Positions 1 through 6,001 of a DNA stretch of 6,612 nucleotides are shown one piece after another. A program made the translations under genes and the position numbers. Source of the stretch: Bacteroidota bacterium (GTDB taxonomy: Bacteria; Bacteroidota; Bacteroidia; Flavobacteriales_F; PHOS-HE28); contig CAUJFM010000331.1 of NCBI GenBank assembly GCA_963169595.1, positions 1 through 6,612 on the forward strand. Direction: 5' to 3'. Each line of letters begins with the position of its first letter. Position 1 is the stretch's first letter. Under the pieces are notes generated by a model. That model made no database searches, had not been told where the DNA came from, and was given only the letters and a program-made list of their open reading frames with translations.

Positions 1-1105
1 CATCGGCAAAGGCCTGGTATATGCGGCGCACCGTGGTCAGTTCGGGGAAGCTCTGCTCCACGCGCTCGCGCAAGCGTTCCTCATCACCGGGCCCATGGAG
101 CAGGAAGGCGTGCGCCGTCCTCCCATCCCGTCCACCACGACCGGCCTCCTGGTAGTAGCTCTCCAGATCGGGCGGCGGCTCCAGGTGCACCACGCAGCGT
201 ACATCGGCCTTGTCGATGCCCATGCCGAAGGCGTTGGTGGCCGCCACACAGCGCACGGCACCGGTGGTCCATTCCTGCTGGATCCGTTCGCGCTGTTCAG
301 CGGAAAGGCCTGCGTGGTAGGCCGCGGAGGAGATGCCGTTGTTGGCCAGAAAGGTGGCCACGCGCTGCGTGCCGCGCCGGTCGCGGACATACACGATCGC
401 GGTGCCGGGGATGTTCCGCAGCACCTTCAGCAGGCGCCCCATGCGGTCCTCGCCGTGGCTCACCCACAGCACCAGCTCCGGGCGCTCGAAGTTGCCGCGC
501 ACCACGTGCGGCGTCTTGAACAGCAGGCGCTCCATGATGTCCGTGGCCACGCGCGGGGTGGCCGTGGCGGTGAGGGCCACGAAGGGAACGCCGGGCAGAC
601 GCTCACGCAGTTCGCTTACGCGGAGGTAGCTGGGCCGGAAATCGTACCCCCATTGCGAGATGCAGTGGGCCTCATCCACCGCCACCAACCCGATGGGCAT
701 GCGCGGCAGGCGGGCCTGGAACAGTTCAGTGCCCAGGCGTTCGGGCGAGACGTACAGGAAGGAAAGACGGCCCACGGCGGCGCTCTCCAATGCATTATCC
801 ACCTCGGTGCGCGACATGGCCGAGGTGACGGCGCGCGCCTGGATGCCCAGGGCACGCAGGCGGTCCACCTGGTCCTTCATCAGGGCGATGAGGGGGGAGA
901 CCACCAGGCACAGGCGCCCCATGGCCAGCCCGGGCACCTGGAAACACAGGCTCTTGCCCCCGCCGGTGGGCAGCAGCGCCAGCGTGTCGCGCCCGGCCAT
1001 CACCGAGCGGATCACCTCCTCCTGCACCGGCCTGAAGGCCGCATATCCCCAGTGCCGGCGGAGCACCTCGTGGATGTCCGCAGGGGCGGGGATGTCGGAA
1101 CGCAT
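1..1105 (-). CDS. recQ: RecQ-family ATP-dependent DNA helicase (N-terminal 368 residues, cut by window edge)
   Basis: This is an ATP-driven 3'-5' DNA helicase of superfamily 2, acting in recombination and repair of stalled forks. Reading down from the ATG at 1105, the helicase motifs appear in order. Motif 0 is YAAFRPVQEEVI (residues 21-32) and Walker A is PTGGGKS (46-52). The Walker B/DEAH box is VDEAHCISQW (143-152), motif III is ALTATAT (177-183), and the motif V/VI region runs from TNAFGMGIDK to QEAGRGGRDG (319-328). The visible end, RVEQSFPELTTVRRIYQAF, resembles the segment after the helicase core in Bacteroidota RecQ proteins. These are usually about 630 residues, so the zinc-binding, winged-helix and any HRDC regions should lie beyond base 1. 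Motif VI has AGRGGRDG where AGRAGRDG is more usual, which is a mild change. The gene diverges from ilvE. Bacteroidota often carry several RecQ paralogues, so family membership is firm but orthology with E. coli RecQ is not. Confidence 0.96.
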   Translation of the reverse strand, partial: MRSDIPAPADIHEVLRRHWGYAAFRPVQEEVIRSVMAGRDTLALLPTGGGKSLCFQVPGLAMGRLCLVVSPLIALMKDQVDRLRALGIQARAVTSAMSRTEVDNALESAAVGRLSFLYVSPERLGTELFQARLPRMPIGLVAVDEAHCISQWGYDFRPSYLRVSELRERLPGVPFVALTATATPRVATDIMERLLFKTPHVVRGNFERPELVLWVSHGEDRMGRLLKVLRNIPGTAIVYVRDRRGTQRVATFLANNGISSAAYHAGLSAEQRERIQQEWTTGAVRCVAATNAFGMGIDKADVRCVVHLEPPPDLESYYQEAGRGGRDGRTAHAFLLHGPGDEERLRERVEQSFPELTTVRRIYQAFAD

Positions 1106-1111
1106 GGTGGA

Positions 1112-1118
1112 CAAGGTC
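1112..1118 (-). promoter_or_regulatory. Weak -7-like element before the helicase gene
   Basis: On the minus strand GACCTTG lies six bases before the ATG of the helicase gene. It resembles the second half of the Bacteroidota TAnnTTTG element but lacks the leading TA, and no -33 TTG is visible. It is listed because its position matches better -7-like elements in front of other genes here. Chance occurrence is quite possible. Confidence 0.2.
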
Positions 1119-1161
1119 TGGGGCTGTTACATTGCGGCCGGGGTGCTCCGGGGCGAAGGGC

Positions 1162-1169
1162 TACCTTTG
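1162..1169 (+). promoter_or_regulatory. Bacteroidota-type -7 promoter element of ilvE
   Basis: TACCTTTG (followed by C) matches the Bacteroidota primary sigma factor -7 consensus TAnnTTTG exactly. Its end is 28 bases before the ilvE ATG. Transcription would begin a few bases downstream, giving a leader of roughly 20 bases. No TTG occurs at the expected -33 spacing, so only the -7 half supports the call. Confidence 0.6.
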
Positions 1170-1197
1170 CTCCATCCCCATTCAAGCACGTCGACCC

Positions 1198-2268
1198 ATG
1201 ATCACGACCGGGCAAAAGATAGCCATCCAGCGTACGGAGAAGTCCCGCCTTCCGGAGACCGATCTCCAGAACATCAAGTTCGGACGGGTCTTCAGTGACC
1301 ACATGTTCGTGATGGATTATGTCAACGGTGCCTGGGGGGCGCCGAAGATCGTGCCGTTCGCCGATCTGCGCATGAGCCCGGCGGCGCTGGTGCTCCATTA
1401 CAGCCAGACCATCTTCGAGGGCCTCAAGGCCTACCGCACCGCCGATGGGCATGTGAACCTGTTCCGCCCGCAGATGAACATTGCGCGCATGAACCGCAGC
1501 GCCACGCGGATGTGCATGCCCACCATCCCGGAGGACCTGTTCCTGGAGGCCTTGGTGGAGCTGGTGAAGCTCGATCAGGACTGGATCCCCACCGGTGACG
1601 AGGCCTCCTTGTACATCCGTCCCTTCATGTACGCCACCGACGAGTACATCGGTGTGCGTCCCAGCGAGGGCTATCGCTTCATGATCTTCACCTGTCCGGT
1701 GCGCGCCTACTACAACGAGGCCGTGAACGTGAAGATCGAGACGCACTACAGCAGGGCCTTCCCCGGAGGAACGGGCGAAGCGAAGTGTGGCGGCAACTAC
1801 GCCGGTGGTCTCTATCCCGCCAAGATGGGCCAGGACCAGGGCTTCCACCAGCTCATCTGGACCGACGGCCTCACGCACCAGTACATCGAGGAGAGCGGCA
1901 CCATGAACGTGTTCTTCAACATCGATGGCACGCTGGTGACGCCGGCCTTGGATGGCACCATCCTGCGCGGTGTGACGCGTGACAGCATCATCCAGATCGC
2001 CAAGGACGAAGGCATCCGCGTGGAGGAACGCCGCGTTTCCGTGGAGGAGATCGTGATCGCGGCCCGCAATGGCCGGTTGATCTCGGCCTTCGGGGCGGGC
2101 ACAGCGGCCACCCTCGCGCACATCGCCACCATCGCGCACAACGACGAGGTGTTCAAGCTGCCTGAGATGGGCGAGCGCAAGCTCGCCAACCGCGTGGGCC
2201 AGGTGCTGGACGACATCCGCCGCGGCCGCGTCACCGACAAGCACGGCTGGGTGGTGCCCGTGGTCTGA
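1198..2268 (+). CDS. ilvE: Branched-chain-amino-acid aminotransferase (type II, PLP fold type IV)
   Basis: This cytoplasmic enzyme interconverts leucine, isoleucine and valine with their 2-oxo acids using 2-oxoglutarate/glutamate, the last step of branched-chain amino acid synthesis and the first of breakdown. The 356-residue length fits the longer BCAT subgroup shared with eukaryotes. Visible signatures are IFEGLKAYR (72-80), the PLP Schiff-base lysine K196 in KCGGNY, the cofactor-contacting glutamate in EESGTMN (E232), LDGTILRGVTRDSI, and FGAGTAA (298-304) near the C-terminus. The frame is open upstream to 1132, but the start at 1198 gives the usual N-terminus, and the earlier extension spans a -7 promoter match. 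No Shine-Dalgarno sequence precedes the ATG. The gene stands alone, divergent from recQ and convergent with the J-domain gene, with 11 bases between the stops. No partner ilv or leu genes are in view, so whether its main role is synthesis or breakdown cannot be told. Confidence 0.97.
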   Translation: MITTGQKIAIQRTEKSRLPETDLQNIKFGRVFSDHMFVMDYVNGAWGAPKIVPFADLRMSPAALVLHYSQTIFEGLKAYRTADGHVNLFRPQMNIARMNRSATRMCMPTIPEDLFLEALVELVKLDQDWIPTGDEASLYIRPFMYATDEYIGVRPSEGYRFMIFTCPVRAYYNEAVNVKIETHYSRAFPGGTGEAKCGGNYAGGLYPAKMGQDQGFHQLIWTDGLTHQYIEESGTMNVFFNIDGTLVTPALDGTILRGVTRDSIIQIAKDEGIRVEERRVSVEEIVIAARNGRLISAFGAGTAATLAHIATIAHNDEVFKLPEMGERKLANRVGQVLDDIRRGRVTDKHGWVVPVV

Positions 2269-2279
2269 GCTCCTGCTGC

Positions 2280-2759
2280 TTACTTCACCCGCAGACCGGC
2301 AATGCTGTCCGGAATGATGGCCACGCCGGGCAGGCTGAACACGAGGACGTAGCCCGGCCAGCCGAAGTAGGTGACGCCTGCCAGGATGCTGAGCACCAGC
2401 AGGCTGCCAAAGAGCAGTCCCGTCAGGTGCAGCCCGATGAAGGCGAAGCGGTTCACCGGTAGACGGGCCTCACGGTCCACGGTGGAACGTTGCGGGCGTG
2501 GGGTGGGATCGGGTGTGGAGGTGCCGGCCGGCCGGTAATGCCGCAACCGGTCATCGTAGTTCCGCCGCAATTCCTCATCGCTCAGCACGCGGTAGGCTTC
2601 GTGCACCGCATTGAACACCACGGCCGCCCGTGGGTCCGGGTTGCGGTCCGGATGCCATTGCTTCACCCGCGCACGGAAGGCCTGCTTGATGGCGGCCGCG
2701 TCCGCATCCCGGGGCACCCCCAGCACGATGTAGTGGTCGTATCGCAGCAGTGCGCCCAA
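2280..2759 (-). CDS. J-domain (DnaJ-like) protein with hydrophobic C-terminus
   Basis: This is a predicted Hsp70 co-chaperone. The J domain occupies about residues 7-72, opening YDHYIVLGV and containing the catalytic HPD tripeptide (36-38) and EAYRVLSDEELRRNYD in helices III-IV. A proline-rich linker (about 76-95, with TPDPTPRP) follows, then a hydrophobic stretch (about 106-150) long enough for one or two membrane helices, and a short basic tail. The Gly/Phe region, zinc fingers and C-terminal substrate domain of true DnaJ are absent. The protein therefore likely recruits DnaK to the membrane rather than acting as general DnaJ. The start is unusual: the frame closes upstream at a TGA about 30 bases before the TTG at 2759, and there is no ATG anywhere in the 159-residue frame, so TTG is the best start. 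It is divergent from the secreted protein at 2842, with 82 bp between starts. Its client is unknown. Confidence 0.88.
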   Translation of the reverse strand: MGALLRYDHYIVLGVPRDADAAAIKQAFRARVKQWHPDRNPDPRAAVVFNAVHEAYRVLSDEELRRNYDDRLRHYRPAGTSTPDPTPRPQRSTVDREARLPVNRFAFIGLHLTGLLFGSLLVLSILAGVTYFGWPGYVLVFSLPGVAIIPDSIAGLRVK

Positions 2760-2823
2760 GGCCGTTGCTCTGTTGAATGCTGCCGATCACCGAAGGTCAC
2801 GTATGCGATCCGGGGCTTCCGTG

Positions 2824-2831
2824 TATCTTAC
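2824..2831 (+). promoter_or_regulatory. Possible -7 element before the secreted CarboxypepD_reg-like gene
   Basis: TATCTTAC keeps the TAnnTT part of the Bacteroidota -7 consensus and ends ten bases before the ATG at 2842. The final TG is replaced by AC, and no -33 TTG is seen. If used, the leader would be only a few bases long. Confidence 0.33.
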
Positions 2832-2841
2832 CATCAAAGCC

Positions 2842-4176
2842 ATGGAACGCGTGCTCAAGGTCCTTTGGTGCCTGTCGGTGATCCTCCTCTCCTCCATGAC
2901 GATGAAGGGGCAGGAATGGTTGCTGCGGGGTCGTGTGCTGGACCAGGCCGATGACCGCCCGGTGGCCGGCGCGCACATCACCCTGCGCGGGTCCGATGCG
3001 GGCACCACCTCGGACAAGGACGGTCGTTTCACGCTGCAGGTGCCCACCGCTACAAAGTGCGAGGTCACCATCACCCACGTGAGCTATGGCACCCTCACCC
3101 GCACCGTGGAAGCGCTGCCCGATGGCCGTGAGCTCACCTTCCGCATGGCCCTGCGCACGGTGGAGATCGGCATGGTGGAGGTGCGTGCCCCGGCCCCGGA
3201 GGTGGTCTTCGAGCGCACCGACCTGCATGTGGGCGACTTCCGCGTGAACGACGACGGCATCTGGGTGCTGGTCTACGGCCAGCAGCGGCTCTGGCATGCC
3301 GAGCAGGACGCTGGAGCAACGGTGTACAAGGAGGCGCGCATCCACCTGCTGGACACCCTGTTCCAGGAGGTGGCCAGTGTCGCCATTCCCGGCGAGGTCA
3401 CCGCGCTGCACACCGACCATGCCCTTCGTCCCGTGGTGGAGACGCGCCATGCCGGGTGGTACGTGATCAGGGCCGGTGATGGCCTGGCCCTGCATCGTGT
3501 GGAGCTGCCCGCGCTGCGCAAGGCCGTGCTGCCCTGGACGGACAGTGTGCCGGGCGCCTTGCTGGGCAACAACCTCAACGCGGAGTATCCCGCCTTCGAC
3601 CACATCGCCTACGACCCGGTGAAGGATACGGCGCGCCTGGTGTGCTCCGTGGTGGACGACTTCCTGCTGGAGCTCTTCCGCAGCCAGTACAAGTACATGA
3701 GCGGGCGCGATAAGGTGGTGGCCGGCGACATCGCCCTGCGCACCGGGCTGGACCGCGAGACCGTGGCGGGCTTCATGACCGGCTTCTCCCGCGATCTGTA
3801 CTACAAGGTGCCCTATGCCCCCTTGTTCGTGGTGCGCGACACCCTGATGGTGTTCGATCATTACAAGGGGCGTGTGCGGGCCTTCACCAAGGGGCTTGAA
3901 CCGCTGGAAGGTCCGGCCATCACCTACCACAACGAGCGGCGTTGGAAGCGCCTGCTGCACGACCGGGGTGAAGGGCGGATCTACGCGGTGTACGCCCAGG
4001 CCCTGCGCACCTGGCTGCGGGAGGTGGATGTGCATACCGGGCAGCTTGGTCCGGTGCGCATGCTCACCCACACCTGCCCGGATGAGCTGCAGGTGCACGA
4101 TGGATACGCCTATTACGTGTACCGCGAGCCCGGTTCCTTGCAGAAGCGCACGCTCTACCGCGAGTGGGTGCGATGA
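2842..4176 (+). CDS. Secreted carboxypeptidase-regulatory-like domain protein, otherwise unknown
   Basis: This is an exported protein of 444 residues with no assigned function. The N-terminus is a signal peptide: MERVLK, a hydrophobic core VLWCLSVILLSS, and probable cleavage near KGQ|E at about residue 24. Residues 27-105 form a CarboxypepD_reg-like beta-sandwich domain with GRVLDQADDRPVAGAHITLRG and TTSDKDGRFTLQVP, as found at the start of many Bacteroidota outer-membrane proteins. The segment after it (VEVRAPAPEVV) resembles the lead-in to a TonB plug. However, the remaining 330 residues are too short for a TonB barrel and look instead like repeated beta strands (WYVIRAGDGLALHRV, APLFVVRDTLMVFDHYKG, GRIYAVYAQALRTWLREV), possibly a beta-propeller. 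No type IX secretion C-terminal domain is seen; the protein ends REWVR. The start at 2842 is preferred over 2773 because it begins directly with the signal peptide. Periplasmic or outer-membrane-facing location is inference. Confidence 0.85.
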   Translation: MERVLKVLWCLSVILLSSMTMKGQEWLLRGRVLDQADDRPVAGAHITLRGSDAGTTSDKDGRFTLQVPTATKCEVTITHVSYGTLTRTVEALPDGRELTFRMALRTVEIGMVEVRAPAPEVVFERTDLHVGDFRVNDDGIWVLVYGQQRLWHAEQDAGATVYKEARIHLLDTLFQEVASVAIPGEVTALHTDHALRPVVETRHAGWYVIRAGDGLALHRVELPALRKAVLPWTDSVPGALLGNNLNAEYPAFDHIAYDPVKDTARLVCSVVDDFLLELFRSQYKYMSGRDKVVAGDIALRTGLDRETVAGFMTGFSRDLYYKVPYAPLFVVRDTLMVFDHYKGRVRAFTKGLEPLEGPAITYHNERRWKRLLHDRGEGRIYAVYAQALRTWLREVDVHTGQLGPVRMLTHTCPDELQVHDGYAYYVYREPGSLQKRTLYREWVR

Positions 4177-4298
4177 TGCACTGATGCGGCATAAAAGGAT
4201 CTGGCTACCCAACTAGGCATGAGCGACCGGCCGCATGAAGAGGTGTAGAGGTTGCACCTGGCGGAGGATCGAACGTGCATCAGAACAGGAGTTGCGTC

Positions 4299-4341
4299 CG
4301 ATACCGACCATGCCGACTACAGCTTGGTTCGGTTGGTATCG
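4299..4341. repeat. Imperfect inverted repeat (11-bp arms, 21-base spacer)
   Basis: CGATACCGACC (4299-4309) and GGTTGGTATCG (4331-4341) are reverse complements except for one position that would pair as G:U in RNA. The spacer is 21 bases. It lies between the stops of two convergent genes, about 120 bases after the plus-strand stop and 90 bases after the minus-strand stop. There is no T-run, so it is not a standard intrinsic terminator. It could be a transcript-end or stability hairpin for either strand, or a remnant of a repeat element. Confidence 0.55.
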
Positions 4342-4344
4342 AAC

Positions 4345-4370
4345 CTCTGCGTGCTCCGCGCCTCCGCGTG
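4345..4370. repeat. Short degenerate direct repeat tract, CTCYGCG units
   Basis: Three adjoining units, CTCTGCGTG, CTCCGCGC and CTCCGCGTG, are followed by AACC. Read on the other strand they give CGCGGAG-type repeats. Similar short intergenic tracts of CGCGGAG/CGCAGAG units are, from memory, common in several environmental bacterial phyla, but their function is unknown to me. This one begins four bases after the inverted repeat ending at 4341, so the two may form one element. Confidence 0.5.
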
Positions 4371-4428
4371 AACCACATATTCCCGATAGCGCATGATACG
4401 CGGTTCGATCTGCGTAGTTCTCACCGGC

Positions 4429-4935
4429 TCAGTAGGCCTGCCCCGGGTGCCGCTTCGGATAGTCCAGCCACACCAGGGTGCCGATGCCCGCGCTCAGCTC
4501 CTTCCAGTCGTCAATGGGCAGGTCGATGCGCACCAGGCCACAGGTGGGCAGGTTGCCGATGGGCTCACCGCTGAGCTGTTCGATCGCCTCGGTGATGCCC
4601 GGGTTGTGCCCGAAGAACAGCGCGCGGTGCACATGAGCGGGGAGCTCTTCCGCCACGCGCCGGATGGTCTGCGGTGAGGCGTGGTAGAGCTCGCGACGCA
4701 GCAGGATATCGCCTTCGGCCACGCCCAACTCCTTGGCGAAGAACAGCGCGGTGCTCCATGCCCGTGCGGCCGGACTGCTCACCAGCAGGTCCACCGGCTC
4801 ACCGCGTTTCCGGAAGAGCCCGGCCATGAACGGGGCGTTGCGGTTACCGCGTTCGTTCAACGGACGGTCGAAGTCGGCCTGGCCGGGATCGGCCCAGCTG
4901 CTCTTGGCGTGGCGGCAGAAGTAGAGCGTCCGCAT
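4429..4935 (-). CDS. SixA-like histidine phosphatase family protein
   Basis: This is a small single-domain member of the histidine phosphatase superfamily (168 residues), closest in layout to SixA, which removes phosphate from phosphohistidine in phosphorelay proteins. The phosphohistidine-forming motif is CRHAKSSW, with R8 and catalytic H9. The phosphate-binding arginine is in SSPAARAWSTA (R58), an acidic proton donor candidate is E82 in RRELYHAS, and the second histidine is H110 in FFGHNPGITE. DFDRPLNERG is typical of the SixA group. I chose the ATG at 4935; an in-frame GTG at 4950 would overlap the upstream stop but adds five residues the family does not need. The gene follows the 147-aa hypothetical gene with an 11-base gap, so the two are probably cotranscribed. 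The substrate is not shown by sequence; small-molecule phosphatase activity is also possible. Confidence 0.9.
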   Translation of the reverse strand: MRTLYFCRHAKSSWADPGQADFDRPLNERGNRNAPFMAGLFRKRGEPVDLLVSSPAARAWSTALFFAKELGVAEGDILLRRELYHASPQTIRRVAEELPAHVHRALFFGHNPGITEAIEQLSGEPIGNLPTCGLVRIDLPIDDWKELSAGIGTLVWLDYPKRHPGQAY

Positions 4936-4946
4936 GGGACGAGGGT

Positions 4947-5390
4947 TCACACCGAGAGGTCCTTCATCGCGTTCACCAGGCTCAGCAGCATCACGTTCGG
5001 GTCCATGCTGATGGGCAGGTCGAGCCGCACCTGGCGGGCATCACTGAACTGCTGGCCATCGCGGAAGCCCTTGGAGATGGTGAGGTAGAGCGAGGCGGGG
5101 TATTCACCGGTGAAGTGGAGTTGCACGAGGCTTCCACCGGCCATGCGCAGCACATAGCGCGGATAGTGGTTGCCGGCTCTCCGCCAGGACAGGTCCTCCT
5201 CCAGCACGTGGCCCTGTTCGCGCAGGTCCTGGCCCCATTCGTCCATCACGTACTGGAGCACGTCGTCCACGAAGATCTCGTGGTCGCGCGGCAGTTGTTG
5301 CTGGCTCAGGTCCAGCGGGGCGAGCAGGCGTGAACGGGTGTGCCGCAGGGCGGTCGTCAGGCCATCGATCTGTGCGGAGAAGGTCATCAT
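4947..5390 (-). CDS. Hypothetical protein, 147 residues, unrecognised
   Basis: I do not recognise a family. The protein has no signal peptide or membrane segment and looks like a compact cytoplasmic alpha/beta domain. A helical N-terminal half includes HEIFVDDVLQYVMDEWGQDL (about 37-56). A beta-rich middle follows (YPRYVLRMAGGSLVQLHFTG, about 76-95, and ASLYLTISKGF), and then a C-terminal helix MLLSLVNAMKDLSV. It may bind a protein or small ligand, but nothing catalytic stands out. The start is one of two adjacent ATGs (5390, 5387). The frame stays open to 5636, but that extension crosses the tandem repeats and the end of the upstream membrane gene and has no protein-like character. Its stop is 11 bases before the phosphatase ATG, so the pair likely share a transcript and perhaps a pathway. 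Confidence 0.75.
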   Translation of the reverse strand: MMTFSAQIDGLTTALRHTRSRLLAPLDLSQQQLPRDHEIFVDDVLQYVMDEWGQDLREQGHVLEEDLSWRRAGNHYPRYVLRMAGGSLVQLHFTGEYPASLYLTISKGFRDGQQFSDARQVRLDLPISMDPNVMLLSLVNAMKDLSV

Positions 5391-5410
5391 CAGCAGGTCT
5401 TTCTCAACCG

Positions 5411-5418
5411 GCAAGCTA
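5411..5418 (-). promoter_or_regulatory. Weak -7-like element before the 147-aa hypothetical gene
   Basis: On the minus strand TAGCTTGC ends 20 bases before the ATG at 5390. It keeps TA and TTG but with one T fewer than TAnnTTTG. If real, it would let the hypothetical gene and phosphatase be transcribed independently of the membrane-protein gene upstream. There is no visible -33 element. Confidence 0.22.
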
Positions 5419-5425
5419 TCCGATG

Positions 5426-5535
5426 CGCACACGCCCGGCGGGTGTTGGTCCCATCCGTTATCCACGATCGATCCAACGATCGATCCGCGCTGCAGCGCTG
5501 CAGCGGTGCGGGTTGTGGCGCAGATGCCCGGTGGG
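5426..5535. repeat. Diverged 17-base direct repeat flanking the palindrome block
   Basis: The words at 5426-5442 (CGCACACGCCCGGCGGG) and 5519-5535 (CGCAGATGCCCGGTGGG) agree at 14 of 17 positions and lie on either side of the tandem palindromes. The words are GC-rich and the background is too, so chance or an old duplication are both possible. Confidence 0.35.
5464..5504. repeat. Two adjacent tandem repeats built from palindromes
   Basis: ACGATCGATCC occurs at 5464-5474 and again at 5476-5486, separated by one A. Three bases later GCTGCAGC is repeated directly (5489-5496 and 5497-5504). The first unit contains the palindrome GATCGATC and the second is itself a perfect 8-bp palindrome. The block sits in the 163-bp gap between the membrane-protein stop and the start of the 147-aa hypothetical gene. 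It could be a regulator-binding site, a folded transcript end, or a replication-slippage product. Confidence 0.7.
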
Positions 5536-5553
5536 AGATCGTTGATGGCCGGC

Positions 5554-5988
5554 TCAGCGTCCGGTGTGCAGGAAACGCACCGAGCTCCCGGGGCATCGGA
5601 AGTCGAGGTCGGGCGACCACTCCACGCGCCATTCAATGAAGAGGAGGAACAGGAGGATGAACGCTGTGGCGAGCACGGTGAGGACCATGCCCGTTACACG
5701 CCATGGGCGTTGCACCTGCTGCGCATTGCCGATGAGCCGCGTGAACACCAAGTTGATACCCGTCAACACCAACGACCAGCAGGCGATGTTGACCAGCAGA
5801 CCCTGCGCATAGAGCACCCCGCTCATGCTGTTCACCCACGGAATGCTGGTGCGGTAGGGCAGGGGCAGGCCGATCAAGGAAGGCAGATGCTCATCCGGAC
5901 AGGTGTCCGTGCGCTCGATGGTGAGGAGATCGAAGAGCACCAGGGCGGTGGCCACAAGCACGATGCGAAGAAGCAGGGCCGGGCGCAT
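5554..5988 (-). CDS. Small integral membrane protein, unrecognised
   Basis: This is a 144-residue protein with three likely transmembrane helices: about residues 5-23 (LLLRIVLVATALVLFDLL), 58-83 (VLYAQGLLVNIACWSLVLTG and following) and 98-119 (VTGMVLTVLATAFILLFLLF). A loop of about 35 residues between helices 1 and 2 has a CPDEHLP segment and proline-rich LPLP, and a short tail of about 25 residues contains a second cysteine (RCPG). I do not recognise a family, and no catalytic motif is evident. The ATG at 5988 is chosen because the first helix begins right after it. The frame is open to 6096, but the added 36 residues are hydrophilic and fall in a repeat-bearing promoter region. The next gene downstream on the same strand starts 163 bases after its stop, so cotranscription is uncertain. 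Confidence 0.75.
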   Translation of the reverse strand: MRPALLLRIVLVATALVLFDLLTIERTDTCPDEHLPSLIGLPLPYRTSIPWVNSMSGVLYAQGLLVNIACWSLVLTGINLVFTRLIGNAQQVQRPWRVTGMVLTVLATAFILLFLLFIEWRVEWSPDLDFRCPGSSVRFLHTGR

Positions 5989-5992
5989 GTGG

Positions 5993-5999
5993 CAAGGTA
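5993..5999 (-). promoter_or_regulatory. -7-like element abutting the start of the small membrane protein
   Basis: On the minus strand TACCTTG ends four bases before the ATG at 5988. It is one T short of the TACCTTTG seen before ilvE. From the usual distance between a -7 element and the transcription start, the RNA would begin at or within a base or two of the ATG, i.e. a leaderless message. No -33 element is evident. Confidence 0.38.
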
Positions 6000-6001
6000 G
6001 G

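Noticed and set aside
1132..1197. Upstream extension of ilvE to 1132
   Set aside because: It would add 22 atypical residues and place the exact TACCTTTG promoter element inside the coding sequence; the ATG at 1198 gives the normal family N-terminus.
95..1201. Long plus-strand open frame opposite the helicase gene
   Set aside because: It is antisense to a clear RecQ sequence with all helicase motifs; its translation is rich in H, G, R and A, as expected from a high-GC shadow frame.
1012..2244. Long minus-strand open frame opposite ilvE
   Set aside because: It lies fully antisense to a strongly conserved aminotransferase and shows no domain of its own.
2797..4212. 471-codon minus-strand open frame opposite the secreted protein
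   Set aside because: It is slightly longer than the plus-strand frame, but the plus frame has a signal peptide and a recognisable CarboxypepD_reg-like domain, while this one is H, G and Q rich without motifs.
4177..4428. Possible intrinsic terminator, tRNA or small RNA gene between the convergent genes
   Set aside because: There is no T-run after the hairpin, no cloverleaf or TTC-loop pattern, and no promoter-like element placed to drive a separate RNA.
4275..4677. Plus-strand small open frames near 4275-4677 as possible peptides
   Set aside because: They run from the noncoding repeat element into DNA antisense to the phosphatase; the LRAPRLRV-like stretch comes from the CTCYGCG repeat.
4936..4950. 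GTG start at 4950 for the histidine phosphatase
   Set aside because: It overlaps the upstream stop, but the ATG at 4935 gives the family-typical start just before the RH motif. Kept only as an alternative.
5391..5636. N-terminal extension of the 147-aa hypothetical to 5636
   Set aside because: The added 82 codons pass through tandem DNA repeats, overlap the end of the membrane protein gene and read as low-complexity sequence.
5170..6000. Long plus-strand open frame across 5170-6000
   Set aside because: It runs antisense through two minus-strand genes and a repeat-bearing gap, with R, S and H-rich low-complexity translation. The minus-strand frames have helices and sensible domain composition.
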